From a bacterium (GTDB lineage Bacteria > Desulfobacterota_D > UBA1144): 64,000 bases of DNA. The translations under genes and the position numbers were made by a program. The DNA lies in the NCBI GenBank assembly GCA_018654605.1, contig JABILG010000003.1:1-64000 (forward strand). The letters run 5' to 3'. Below are positions 1 to 9,913 of this stretch, one piece after another; position 1 is the first letter of the stretch, and each line of letters opens with the position of its first letter. The notes under the pieces were generated by a model. It saw only the letters and a program-made list of their open reading frames with translations. It had not been told where the DNA came from and searched no databases.

Positions 1-1539
1 AGTTTTATGCGTTTTAGATGGAGATCACTCCATAACGCAACTTATCATAATATCTTGACACCAGGCGAACTTAACAAACTTGCTGGTCTTGACGGAGACG
101 CAACTGGCGAACACATTCATTTCGCTGATATGACTCTTCGTCTTACACCACAACTTGTTTTAAGTGACGCGGTTACAATTAGAGCTTCAATCGATGTTCT
201 AAGTAACGCTATCGCTGGTGGTGCTACTGCTGGACTGTTTGGAGAAGATTCCGATGGTTCTGAAAGCGGTGGTGTAGTTCAAGACGACCTAAGATATACT
301 GATAGGTTTAACGGAACATTACTATGGGGAGACGACGCAGTGTCTGACAACTATGGTTCTTTTTCTGTTAAATTTCTACATGCAGATATTAACTTAGGTG
401 ATAAAGGATTCGTAAGAATCGGAAGACAGCCATTTGATTTTGCTATGGGACTTTACGCCAACGGCGGACACGATCCATATTCAGATGCTGGTTTCAACAT
501 TGATCGTTTATTATGGCTAAAAGGGTATGCAACCCCACTTGGTTCAACTACTTTAATCTTAGTTTCTGATTATATTGGTGGTGGTTCTGACACTTATGGT
601 GGCGCTGCTACTACTCAATCAGACAATTTTGCTATCTTTGATGGTAACGGACAGACAGTTGATTATTTAGCTGCTGCTGTAGTCATTAATAATGGTAACT
701 TGACATATGGTGGTTATTTATTCCCATATATCGAGCAAAATAACATGAATATCGGTGGAACAAGTAATAACATCGATATGGCTTTACAGTTATACAGTGC
801 GTATGCTGAGTACAAAACATCAGACTATAGATTCATTACTGAGTACACTGGTGCTTATGGTGAACTAGATGCTGGTTATGGTACTGACCAACTAACTGTT
901 AAAAGGAACAACTATGTTGCAGCTGCAAAATTAGAGCTGTTTAACGCTGCTCCTTTCACAAAAGTTGCTCTTGAAGCTGGTATATCCCCTGGTGATGAGA
1001 ATAACGCTCAAGCAGGGAATAATGACTATGAAGGTTCTATCGTAAGAGGTAATGGAGCTTATCAACTAGATAACCTATTATTCAAACATGTTATACCTAC
1101 TCTATATCAGAGATCAGGTGGTATCATCAATGCTAAGTATGTTAAAGTAGATGGAGATTATGCTGTTGGTAATGGCGATAATCTAAATCTTGCTGTACTT
1201 ATGGCATGGGTAGAAAACAAAAGTCCTGCAGACCAAGGAATTGGTGCTAACGCAGGTGGTTCTGACGGAGTTGCTGGCGAAATCGGCGGATACTACGGTA
1301 CAGAATACGAAGCTACATACAAAATGAATCTTGTTGACGGTGTTGAACTATCATTAATCGGTTCTTACATTGACTTAGGTTCAGGTCTTAAGGATGCGTT
1401 AATTGCGCAAGCATATAACAATACAACTGGTATGAGAGCTGACTCACTATTAGATACAGAATCTTCTATTTGGGGTTTTCAGTCAAGATTGATGATTTTC
1501 ATCGACGATTTCTTTAAAGCTCCTGCTGCTACTAAGTAG
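1..1539 (+). CDS. Outer-membrane beta-barrel porin-like protein (5' end probably truncated by window edge)
   Basis: ORF open to window edge; no signal peptide visible in the available N-terminus; alternating Gly/aromatic beta-barrel-like composition; followed by a strong terminator. Confidence 0.6.
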   Translation, partial: SFMRFRWRSLHNATYHNILTPGELNKLAGLDGDATGEHIHFADMTLRLTPQLVLSDAVTIRASIDVLSNAIAGGATAGLFGEDSDGSESGGVVQDDLRYTDRFNGTLLWGDDAVSDNYGSFSVKFLHADINLGDKGFVRIGRQPFDFAMGLYANGGHDPYSDAGFNIDRLLWLKGYATPLGSTTLILVSDYIGGGSDTYGGAATTQSDNFAIFDGNGQTVDYLAAAVVINNGNLTYGGYLFPYIEQNNMNIGGTSNNIDMALQLYSAYAEYKTSDYRFITEYTGAYGELDAGYGTDQLTVKRNNYVAAAKLELFNAAPFTKVALEAGISPGDENNAQAGNNDYEGSIVRGNGAYQLDNLLFKHVIPTLYQRSGGIINAKYVKVDGDYAVGNGDNLNLAVLMAWVENKSPADQGIGANAGGSDGVAGEIGGYYGTEYEATYKMNLVDGVELSLIGSYIDLGSGLKDALIAQAYNNTTGMRADSLLDTESSIWGFQSRLMIFIDDFFKAPAATK

Positions 1540-1558
1540 TATATAGTTGACTAATCAC

Positions 1559-1595
1559 GGGAGTCCTAATGAAAATTAGGACTCCCTTTTTTTTT
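1559..1595 (+). terminator. Rho-independent terminator of the porin gene
   Basis: Perfect 12-bp stem GGGAGTCCTAAT-GAAA-ATTAGGACTCCC followed by nine T residues. Confidence 0.95.
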
Positions 1596-1600
1596 ATAAT
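1595..1600 (+). promoter_or_regulatory. Putative -10 box (TATAAT) for the TolC-like gene
   Basis: TATAAT 17 nt before ATG at 1618. Confidence 0.4.
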
Positions 1601-1617
1601 CTGCTAAATTAATAATA

Positions 1618-3129
1618 ATGCTAAAAAAAATTTTTCTTCTTTTTTTTATCTCTTCGATTTCATCTTTAGCAATCTCCCTGGAGCAGGCTATACAATTAGG
1701 CCTTCAAAACAACAAAAGAATCTTGATACAGGAGGCAGAATTTGATTCTAGCGCGAGTTTTATTAAAGAGACTAGGGGTATCTATGATACTTATTTTAAT
1801 ACAGAGATAAGATTTGAAGATTCTGTTGTACCATCAACTTCAGCATTTGCAAAAAATAATACTTTAAATAACAAGTCCACAATTTACAGTACAAGTCTTG
1901 ATGGATATCTTCCAACAGGTACGAGCTATAGTTTTTTTAATTTTGATTTAGAGAAAAGAGAGACTGACTTTGGAACAGATGCCATGAGCCCTTCCTGGAT
2001 TTCAAACCTATCCTTTAAGGTAAAACAGAACTTATTTAAGGACTATGGTCTAAGTCCGAATAATGCAAAGATCTTAATTGCTAAAGGTAATGCTGAAATA
2101 TCAAAAATAGAGCTTGAAAAAGTTATGTCATCAGTAATTCTTGAAGTAGAAACAAAATATTGGAATTCTGTTTATGCAAAAAGTAATTTAGATTTAGCTT
2201 ATTCTTCGTTGGAGCTAGCAGAAGAAATAGTTGATCAAAATACAATAGAAGTTGAACTAGGCACTCTTCCAAGAATATCCCTACTCCAAGCACAGGCCGA
2301 AGCAGCTTATAGGAAAGTTGAGATTGTATTAGCTGAGAATCTTTACAATGATTCCATAGACTCTCTTAAAGTCGTACTAGGTCTTTCGTTAAACGACAAT
2401 ATAAGTGTTGATAGTTCAATAAAAATTAAAGAATTAGATATAGTAGAGTCTGAAGATATTGAGTTCATAGCAATCAATAATCGACCTGAAGTTAAGCAGG
2501 AATCTATTCAATTAGATAATTCAGAAGAACTATTAAATTATTATTCAAATCAAATTCTTCCTGACCTTGATATAGAGGCTATGGTTAATTATTCCGGTCT
2601 TGGTGGAAGCAAGAACTCAGACTACTCATCTACTATATTGGGATCCCCTAGAATAGCTTCACAATACAATGATGGTTTCTCGGATTCTATTGATTCTTTA
2701 AGTTCTTTGGACAATCTGTCATGGGCTATCGGTGCGAAACTTAAGATTCCCTTGAGTAATAATATTGCGGAAAGTAGATTTGAAGTTGCAAATGCCAAAA
2801 AAAGAAAGCATCTAATTATGTTAGAGCAAGTATTAGACCAGATACATCTGCAGGCGAGAAGCTCATATAGAGACGTTTTGTCTAACTTAGAAAATATTGA
2901 AGCAAGAAGAAGAAACTTAGAATTACATCAAGAGATTCTTTATAACGAGGAAGAAAGATTTGAAGTTGGAGTTTCAAGAACTAAAGACTTGTTGGAAGCT
3001 CAGAGAGATCTTATAAAAGCACAAATTCACTACAATAAGTCGTTAGCAGATTATAATGTTTCAATAACATCCTTTGACCATTCATTAGGTGTATTAATTA
3101 ATAAGAATAAAATTGTGATTGATAATTAA
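1618..3129 (+). CDS. TolC-family outer membrane efflux protein
   Basis: 503 aa with signal peptide and TolC/OEP-type helical repeats (…LLEAQRDLIKAQIHYNKSLADYNVSI). Confidence 0.75.
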   Translation: MLKKIFLLFFISSISSLAISLEQAIQLGLQNNKRILIQEAEFDSSASFIKETRGIYDTYFNTEIRFEDSVVPSTSAFAKNNTLNNKSTIYSTSLDGYLPTGTSYSFFNFDLEKRETDFGTDAMSPSWISNLSFKVKQNLFKDYGLSPNNAKILIAKGNAEISKIELEKVMSSVILEVETKYWNSVYAKSNLDLAYSSLELAEEIVDQNTIEVELGTLPRISLLQAQAEAAYRKVEIVLAENLYNDSIDSLKVVLGLSLNDNISVDSSIKIKELDIVESEDIEFIAINNRPEVKQESIQLDNSEELLNYYSNQILPDLDIEAMVNYSGLGGSKNSDYSSTILGSPRIASQYNDGFSDSIDSLSSLDNLSWAIGAKLKIPLSNNIAESRFEVANAKKRKHLIMLEQVLDQIHLQARSSYRDVLSNLENIEARRRNLELHQEILYNEEERFEVGVSRTKDLLEAQRDLIKAQIHYNKSLADYNVSITSFDHSLGVLINKNKIVIDN

Positions 3130-4694
3130 TGTTTAAAATGACGTACACCAACAAAAATCATTGCAATATTGTTCTCATTAGCTGCTTGAATTACTTCTTC
3201 GTCTCTTATTGACCCACCAGGCTGTACAATAGCGGTAACACCAGCTTTTGCAGCTTCATCAACTCCATCTCTGAAAGGAAAGAAGGCGTCAGATGCTAAG
3301 GAAGAATCTTTTGTCCCATAATAATCTTTGGATTTTATTTTAGCAAGCTGAACAGAATTCACTCTATTCATTTGGCCGGCTCCAATTCCAACAGTCTTAT
3401 TCCCTCTTGCTAGAACAATTGCATTAGATTTGACATTCTTACATACTTTCCAGGCTAAAAGTAAAGTTTTAATTTCCTCATCTGTTGGAGCCCTTTTGGT
3501 TGCTACTTTAAAATCAATAAAATCTTCTTCAGAAGTTCTATCCGCATCTTGATACAGAATCCCACCTACAACTTTCTTTATATCCATAAGGTCAGATTCT
3601 TTAATTTTTAAATCTGGCGTCCCTAATACCCTCAGGTTGGGTTTTGATTTAAATATTTCTAAAGCCTCATCAGAATATCCGGGGGCTACAAGAACCTCAA
3701 TAAATGTTTTAACAATTTCTTCAGCGACATCTTTTTCAACCTTATTATTAAATGCAACAATACCACCAAAGGCACTTACAGGATCACAGTCTCTAGCATC
3801 TTTATATGCTTGTAGCAGGCTGCTATGCTCAGCAACACCACACGGGTTATTGTGCTTTACTATTACGCATGCGTTATCCTTAAATTCCTTTACAGTTTCT
3901 AAACAAGAGTCTGCATCATAAATATTATTTAAAGAAAGTTCCTTTCCTTGTATTTGATTAGAGGTTGAAATTGAAGGTTCTTTTTGATCTTCTTGAATAA
4001 AGAAAGACCCTTCTTGGTGCGGGTTCTCACCATATCTGAGATTAAAACTTTTTTTATAGTGAAGAGTAAGGGTGTCGGGAATTTTGTTCTTAGTATTGTC
4101 AGTGTTCAATATTCCCAAATGGTTCGAAATAGCAGCATCATATTTAGCAACATATGAGTAAGCTTTTTTACATAGACTATAATTAAATTCTTTATCTACC
4201 TCTAAGGAATTGCCAGAAATTCTATCTATAACTTCTTTGTAGTCAGATGTGTCAACTATAACAGAGACATCTTGAAAGTTCTTTGCAGCTGCACGAACGA
4301 TTGTTGGCCCACCTATATCAATGTTTTCTATAACTTCTTGAAAAGAAATATTTTCTGATTTAATTACTTCCTCAAAAGGATAAAAATTAACTATTATTAA
4401 ATCAATTGGATTTATATCTTGAGTTTTTAAGGATTCCATGTGTTCAGGATTTGACCTTATAGCCAAGAGGGCACCATGAATCTTTGGATGCAATGTTTTT
4501 ACTCTGCCATCTAGCATTTCGGGAAATTGAGTTATCTCGGAAACATCCTTAACTAGGATACCTTTTTCTCTAAGGAATCTTGCTGTTCCTCCGCTTGAAA
4601 CTATCTCAATTCCAATATCTGCTAGCTTTTTAGCTAATATATCAATATCTGTTTTATCCCATACACTTATTAGGGCTCTTTTAATGTTGCTCAT
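3126..4694 (-). CDS. purH: Bifunctional AICAR formyltransferase / IMP cyclohydrolase
   Basis: IKRALISVWDKT N-terminus, SSGGTARFLREKGI, RYGENPHQEGSF, VKHNNPCGVAE, QPGGSIRDEEVI motifs. Confidence 0.97.
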   Translation of the reverse strand: MSNIKRALISVWDKTDIDILAKKLADIGIEIVSSGGTARFLREKGILVKDVSEITQFPEMLDGRVKTLHPKIHGALLAIRSNPEHMESLKTQDINPIDLIIVNFYPFEEVIKSENISFQEVIENIDIGGPTIVRAAAKNFQDVSVIVDTSDYKEVIDRISGNSLEVDKEFNYSLCKKAYSYVAKYDAAISNHLGILNTDNTKNKIPDTLTLHYKKSFNLRYGENPHQEGSFFIQEDQKEPSISTSNQIQGKELSLNNIYDADSCLETVKEFKDNACVIVKHNNPCGVAEHSSLLQAYKDARDCDPVSAFGGIVAFNNKVEKDVAEEIVKTFIEVLVAPGYSDEALEIFKSKPNLRVLGTPDLKIKESDLMDIKKVVGGILYQDADRTSEEDFIDFKVATKRAPTDEEIKTLLLAWKVCKNVKSNAIVLARGNKTVGIGAGQMNRVNSVQLAKIKSKDYYGTKDSSLASDAFFPFRDGVDEAAKAGVTAIVQPGGSIRDEEVIQAANENNIAMIFVGVRHFKH

Positions 4695-4764
4695 TGGATT
4701 AAGATATTTTATATCTAAATTGTTAGGATTGGAAGTAAAAATTAATTTTTTATTTTCAGTTTGT

Positions 4765-4770
4765 TATAAT
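4765..4770 (+). promoter_or_regulatory. Putative -10 box (TATAAT) for the murQ operon
   Basis: TTGTTATAATAAG 22 nt before ATG at 4793. Confidence 0.4.
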
Positions 4771-4792
4771 AAGAAAATATAGGATTTCATTG

Positions 4793-5680
4793 ATGAAAGA
4801 TCACTTTGCTAGCTTAGAGACGGAGAAAGTAGGAGGAAGGATAAAAAAGAACTCAGATCCCGTATCTCTTCTAGTTCGAAACTTTATTGAAGAGCATGAT
4901 GTGATTAGCTCTATACTAAAAAGAAATAATAAGAATATTACTAAAGCAATTGGCAAGTTTACTTCAACATTCTCTGCCGGAGGATCTATCTACTTTTTAG
5001 GCGCTGGAACGAGCGGTAGGATCGGTGTACTTGAGGCAGCAGAATGCCCACCAACTTTTGGAACAAGCCCCGATAAGATTATTGCAATAATGGCTGGTGG
5101 CAGGTCTGCAGTCTTTAAATCGAAGGAGGGAGCTGAGGACTCTTCTCTTGAATCAATAAAAGACTTAAGAATAAAAAAATTCTCAAAGAACGATTTATTA
5201 ATAGGTATCTCTGCAAGTGGAAGGTCAGAGTATGTATTGTCAGCAATTAAGTATGCAAAGAAGATAAAAGCAGAGACTATCTTCATTTCATGTAACCATC
5301 TCACAAAGAAAGTTTCAGCCTTAGATCTTGAATTAAATGTAGGAAGTGAATTCGTTGCAGGGTCCACAAGGTTAAAGTCGGGTACGGTAACAAAGAATGT
5401 ATTAAATATAATTACAACGGTTTCAATGATTAAACTTGAGAAGATTTATAATAATCTGATGATTGATATAGTGCCGTCTACCAAGAAATTAAGAGCAAGA
5501 TCTATCAGGAATTTATCTCTCCTACTTCATATAGACGAAAAACTATCTGGTTCACTATTAGAAGATAGTAAGTGGAGTATAAGAGTCGCCATTATAATTT
5601 ATAAGATGAAAATACCGTATCAAAAGGCCAAAAGCTTATCTAAGAAGATTTCTATAGTTGAGTTGTTGGATGCTAAATAA
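4793..5680 (+). CDS. murQ: N-acetylmuramic acid 6-phosphate etherase
   Basis: FLGAGTSGRIGVLEAAECPPTFG, GISASGRSEYV, VAGSTRLKSGTVTKNVLN motifs. Confidence 0.95.
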   Translation: MKDHFASLETEKVGGRIKKNSDPVSLLVRNFIEEHDVISSILKRNNKNITKAIGKFTSTFSAGGSIYFLGAGTSGRIGVLEAAECPPTFGTSPDKIIAIMAGGRSAVFKSKEGAEDSSLESIKDLRIKKFSKNDLLIGISASGRSEYVLSAIKYAKKIKAETIFISCNHLTKKVSALDLELNVGSEFVAGSTRLKSGTVTKNVLNIITTVSMIKLEKIYNNLMIDIVPSTKKLRARSIRNLSLLLHIDEKLSGSLLEDSKWSIRVAIIIYKMKIPYQKAKSLSKKISIVELLDAK

Positions 5681-6803
5681 GAAAACATTCAATCTTATTG
5701 GTGTTAATTCGGGAACCTCAGCCGATTCTCTTGATATCGCATTAGTTAAGATTAACAAATCTGGAGTTTTGCTAAAGTTTGCTTCGACTTATGAGTTTCC
5801 CCCAGTTCTGAGAAAAGAGATTTTAAGCTCAGGTCCTAAATCATCAATATACGAGATAGAAGTCCTTAGCCTCAAGTTAGGTGATTTTGTATCTCGTAAG
5901 ATTAATCAATTTATTTTAAAGAATAAGATTCTACGTTCTTCTGTTGATGGTATAGGACTGCATGGACAAACGATACACCATTCACAGGAGGTAGGTCAGA
6001 CAATATCGATTCAGATAACAGAAGCAGATGTTGTTTCAACAAGAACTGGTTTAACAACTATTTATGACTTTAGGAAGAAGGATATTGTTTTAGGAGGTTC
6101 GGGAGCCCCCTTAGTTCCAATATTAGATTTTTATCTTTTTCCACAGATAAAAAGACCATTTATTTGTCAAAATTTAGGTGGAATTGCAAACTCAACTTTA
6201 GTCGAAAAGACTTTCCTGAAATGTATAGGATATGATTCTGGACCAGCTAATTGTTTAATCGACAGAGCTTTTCAGATTAAGTATAAAAGTAAAATCTTTT
6301 TTGATAAGGATGGTGCAACAGCTAAAAAGGGGAGAGTTGTACCTGTTTTGCTAAGCAAGATTCTTAGGAATCCCTTCTTTTCTTTGATACCACCAAAATC
6401 CACAGGAAATAAAGAATTTGGTGTAGAATATGCGAATAACTTGTTGCGCTACTCACTTCAAAAAGGCATCAGATTTAATGATTTAGTTTCCACTCTTTCA
6501 ACCGCAACTATAGAATCCATAGCAAGCTCATATGAAAGATTTATATTCCCGATTTCAAGTCCTACCCAAGTAATAGTTTCGGGGGGTGGGGTAAGGAATA
6601 GCTTTATAATGGAAGGTCTTAGAGAAAGATTGCCTGGACTTGATTTTATTCCATCCGATGAATTAGGTATTCCTTCTAAGTATAAAGAAGCAATATTATT
6701 TGCGCTATTGGGATATCTAAGATTAACAAATAAGAGCTTTCTTCTTAAAAATCTTACGGGTTCAAAGAAAAAAGTTTTGCTAGGGAAGATTTCAAGTCCA
6801 TAA
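5658..6803 (+). CDS. anmK: Anhydro-N-acetylmuramic acid kinase
   Basis: GVNSGTSADSLDIALV, GLHGQTIHH, GGSGAPLVPILDFYLF, QNLGGIANST, DSGPANCLID motifs. Confidence 0.95.
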   Translation: MSCWMLNKKTFNLIGVNSGTSADSLDIALVKINKSGVLLKFASTYEFPPVLRKEILSSGPKSSIYEIEVLSLKLGDFVSRKINQFILKNKILRSSVDGIGLHGQTIHHSQEVGQTISIQITEADVVSTRTGLTTIYDFRKKDIVLGGSGAPLVPILDFYLFPQIKRPFICQNLGGIANSTLVEKTFLKCIGYDSGPANCLIDRAFQIKYKSKIFFDKDGATAKKGRVVPVLLSKILRNPFFSLIPPKSTGNKEFGVEYANNLLRYSLQKGIRFNDLVSTLSTATIESIASSYERFIFPISSPTQVIVSGGGVRNSFIMEGLRERLPGLDFIPSDELGIPSKYKEAILFALLGYLRLTNKSFLLKNLTGSKKKVLLGKISSP

Positions 6804-6804
6804 A

Positions 6805-7794
6805 ATGAAAAATCTTATTTCAAATCTAATAATTCCTAGAATTAATTTAAATTCTTCTGAATCAATAAAAGAAGCGATTCAACTTGTTCAAAAGCATTCC
6901 TTTGATTCTTTTATTTTATTTGCTACTGATGAGGTGGCATTTGGTGAAAATATAAAATTTACACTGGAAGATTTATCTGCGCTAAGAGATAAATTAGATT
7001 CTATTTCTGAGGACAAGGTTCTCTTTTTCTTGGATGGAGAAAATGGTTTAGGTCGAAGATGTTCGGTTGGTGAAGAGCATGACTTTTCTAATATAGAAGC
7101 TTTAGACGACAACCAAATTAAAAATATATTCGATTCTATAAATTCAGAGCTATATACTAATAAAATATCTTTTAATCTTGCTCCTGTGGTAGATTTGGGT
7201 CAAAAAAAGTCAAAAGTCCTTAGTGGTAGAACTTTCTCAGAATCTCCCCAAGTGGTAACAAAGATTGCGAAAATTTTCTTAGATTCTTGTGCTGATAACA
7301 ATCTAATTAGTTGCTTGAAGCATTTTCCTGGACATGGCATAGTCGATGGGGACACCCACGATAAATTAATCAAAAGTTCGACTTCAGACCCCAATTTAAT
7401 CAATGACCATTTACAACCATTCGTAGATTTAGCCCATGATGTCGAAATGATGATGATTAATCATATTAATTATAGCTTCTATGACTCCCCACTAATTCCT
7501 GCATCGATGTCGGAAAATATAATAAGAAGACTTTTATTAGAAGAGTTGGACTTTAAGGGCTTAATTATTAGTGACTCTATTAGGATGGGAGCTTTAACTG
7601 AAAATTTTAGCGAATCAAAAATATCACAAGAATTTATATTGAATGGTGGAGACTTGATTCTTGATCCTATAGGACCGGCTCAATTAATTGATGTTATTGG
7701 GAATATTTACTCTAAAGCGAGTGAAGACATTGATGAAAAAATAAAAAAAATTATCAAGATAAAGAACAAAGCTAGGAGTTTAATGTTTAGATGA
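6805..7794 (+). CDS. nagZ: GH3 beta-N-acetylhexosaminidase
   Basis: GRTFSESP, CLKHFPGHGIVDGDTHDKL, GLIISDSIRMGAL motifs of NagZ-type GH3. Confidence 0.85.
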   Translation: MKNLISNLIIPRINLNSSESIKEAIQLVQKHSFDSFILFATDEVAFGENIKFTLEDLSALRDKLDSISEDKVLFFLDGENGLGRRCSVGEEHDFSNIEALDDNQIKNIFDSINSELYTNKISFNLAPVVDLGQKKSKVLSGRTFSESPQVVTKIAKIFLDSCADNNLISCLKHFPGHGIVDGDTHDKLIKSSTSDPNLINDHLQPFVDLAHDVEMMMINHINYSFYDSPLIPASMSENIIRRLLLEELDFKGLIISDSIRMGALTENFSESKISQEFILNGGDLILDPIGPAQLIDVIGNIYSKASEDIDEKIKKIIKIKNKARSLMFR

Positions 7795-9509
7795 GTTACT
7801 TTCTTTTTTTAGAGTTCTTATCTGCCTTTGACTTAATAATAATCTCGCTATATTTGCTCCTTAGTATGTCTATCGGAATTTATTTTAAGAAAAGAAGCCA
7901 AAACAGTATTAGTTCCTATTTTGTTTCAGAAAGGAACCTCCCTTGGTGGCTCTTGGGAACTTCAATGGTCGCTACAACTTTATCCATTGATACACCAATA
8001 GTAATTATCTCATGGATACGAGATCCAGGAATTTGGAAGAACTGGTTTTGGTGGTCTTTTCTGTTCACACACTGTCTTGTAATATTTTTCTTTTCTAAAT
8101 ATTGGAGAAGGGCTAATGTCATAACTGATAATCAATTGATTGAGATTCGTTATTCTGGTGCGCCTGCTAGATACTTAAGGATTTTTAAAGCTTTCTACTT
8201 TTCTATGTTTTTTAATTTGATAATATCTGCCTGGATAATTAGTGCTTTTCTTAAAATCTTTAATGTTATATTAGGTTTTGATAGTACAGCTTTATTGGTA
8301 ATAGTTACCCTTGTTGCCTTATTCTATTCAACATCTTCAGGTTTAAAAGGCATTGTAATTAATGACTTTATTCAATATTTCGTTGCCTTTGCAGGTTCAA
8401 TAATCCTAGTAGTCTTCTTGATTAATTCAGATAAGATAGGTGGAATTGGGAACTACTTTAGCTTGGTAAAAAATCTTTCAGCGGAAAAGTTATCTATGAT
8501 TCCATCAATTTTTAATAAAGGGGACTTTATGCTTTTCTTAAGCTATTCAACAATGGTTTGGTGGTCCTCCCATAATTCCGATGGTGGGGGTTATATAATT
8601 CAAAGGCTTTGCTCTGCTAGGTCTGAAAGAGACGGTGTGTTAGGGACAATTTGGTTTGTCCTGAACCACTATGTGCTAAGATTCGCACCTTGGATAGTTA
8701 TAGGTTTGTGTGCTTTAATCCTTTATCCTACAGAGGGCTACTTGTTGGCAGACAGTGAGGAGATTTATCCTCTTTTGATTAGAGACTATGTATCAGACGG
8801 TTTTAGAGGCTTCCTGATTGTTACCCTTCTGGCTGCATACATGTCTACAATTAGCACCCAAATTAACTGGGGTTCATCCTACTTGGTAAACGATTTATAC
8901 AAAAGATTCTATGCCAGCAATGAAAGCGAAGAACATTATGTTCTCGTGTCAAAAATATTTACAATAATCTTTTTGTTATTAGCTTTATTCGTAGGTATTG
9001 GAATTAAGAACATAGGTTCGGCATGGATATTCCTTTGGTCTGTAAGCTCAGGTCTTGGCTTCTTCCTAATTGCCAGATGGTTCTGGTGGAGAATTAATTC
9101 TTGGTCTGAAATATCTGCTTTGATTTGCTCTGTATCTTTAAGTGGATTTTTTTATTTTTTAGATTACTTAAATGTTCTCTCTATAAATTTTACTCTAAAG
9201 CTAATAATCATACCTATATCAATTCTTATTGGCTTGATAGTAACGCTTATCACTAGTCCTGAAGATGACAAGGTTTTGAATGATTTTTATAATAAAATTC
9301 GACCAGATGGATTTTGGAAACAAAATAAGTCTAGGAGTATTGGTAAAGTTGGAGCCCCTTTGTTTAAAGCCTTCCAGCTTAGCTTGTCAATACTCATCCT
9401 TATATACTCAATTATAGAGCTGGCCACAGGAAGTTTCTTTTCAGGAACCTTGTGTTTATTTATAGGATCTATTCTATTGATTTATATTATAAGAAGAATT
9501 GAGGATTAA
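7791..9509 (+). CDS. Sodium:solute symporter family (SSS) transporter
   Basis: Multi-TM; SISSYFVSERNLPWWLLGTSMVATTLSIDTP typical SSS N-terminus; co-operonic with nagZ (4-bp overlap). Confidence 0.85.
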   Translation: MSYFLFLEFLSAFDLIIISLYLLLSMSIGIYFKKRSQNSISSYFVSERNLPWWLLGTSMVATTLSIDTPIVIISWIRDPGIWKNWFWWSFLFTHCLVIFFFSKYWRRANVITDNQLIEIRYSGAPARYLRIFKAFYFSMFFNLIISAWIISAFLKIFNVILGFDSTALLVIVTLVALFYSTSSGLKGIVINDFIQYFVAFAGSIILVVFLINSDKIGGIGNYFSLVKNLSAEKLSMIPSIFNKGDFMLFLSYSTMVWWSSHNSDGGGYIIQRLCSARSERDGVLGTIWFVLNHYVLRFAPWIVIGLCALILYPTEGYLLADSEEIYPLLIRDYVSDGFRGFLIVTLLAAYMSTISTQINWGSSYLVNDLYKRFYASNESEEHYVLVSKIFTIIFLLLALFVGIGIKNIGSAWIFLWSVSSGLGFFLIARWFWWRINSWSEISALICSVSLSGFFYFLDYLNVLSINFTLKLIIIPISILIGLIVTLITSPEDDKVLNDFYNKIRPDGFWKQNKSRSIGKVGAPLFKAFQLSLSILILIYSIIELATGSFFSGTLCLFIGSILLIYIIRRIED

Positions 9510-9513
9510 TAAT

Positions 9514-9837
9514 TTAAACTGTGAAAGATGATCCACAACCACACGAAGCTTTAGCGTTAGGGTTCTCAATTCCAAAACCTGTACCATTTAGACCGTCAGA
9601 AAAATTAAGAGTTCCTCCCTCTAAATGAGTGAGGCTAAATTTATCTATAACGACTCTTACATTAGAATTTTCAAAAACTTGATCTGATTCGTCTACGGAA
9701 TCATCAAATCCCATCTCATATGAAAAACCTGAGCAACCACCAGGAACTACCTTGATTCTTAAGAAAGACTCGGGAGATTCTTCATCATTTAGAAGCCTAG
9801 TAATTTCACCAACTGCTTTTTCGCTTATATTAAACAT
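9514..9837 (-). CDS. Iron-sulfur cluster insertion protein, ErpA/IscA family
   Basis: 107 aa; LRIKVVPGGCSGFSYEMGFDD and C-terminal CGCGSSF motif. Confidence 0.9.
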   Translation of the reverse strand: MFNISEKAVGEITRLLNDEESPESFLRIKVVPGGCSGFSYEMGFDDSVDESDQVFENSNVRVVIDKFSLTHLEGGTLNFSDGLNGTGFGIENPNAKASCGCGSSFTV

Positions 9838-9913
9838 AGATATAATAATAAGTAATTAGCATATACTTAGCAATATTTTTGTTTGCATAACTAATGCTGT
9901 ATATTATTTTTTA

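Noticed and set aside
3637-3921. Antisense ORF inside purH (94 aa), and the many similar short antisense ORFs in the ORF track
   Set aside because: Fully embedded opposite strong, conserved coding sequences, low-complexity Ser/Leu-rich translations and no homology; typical spurious antisense ORFs.
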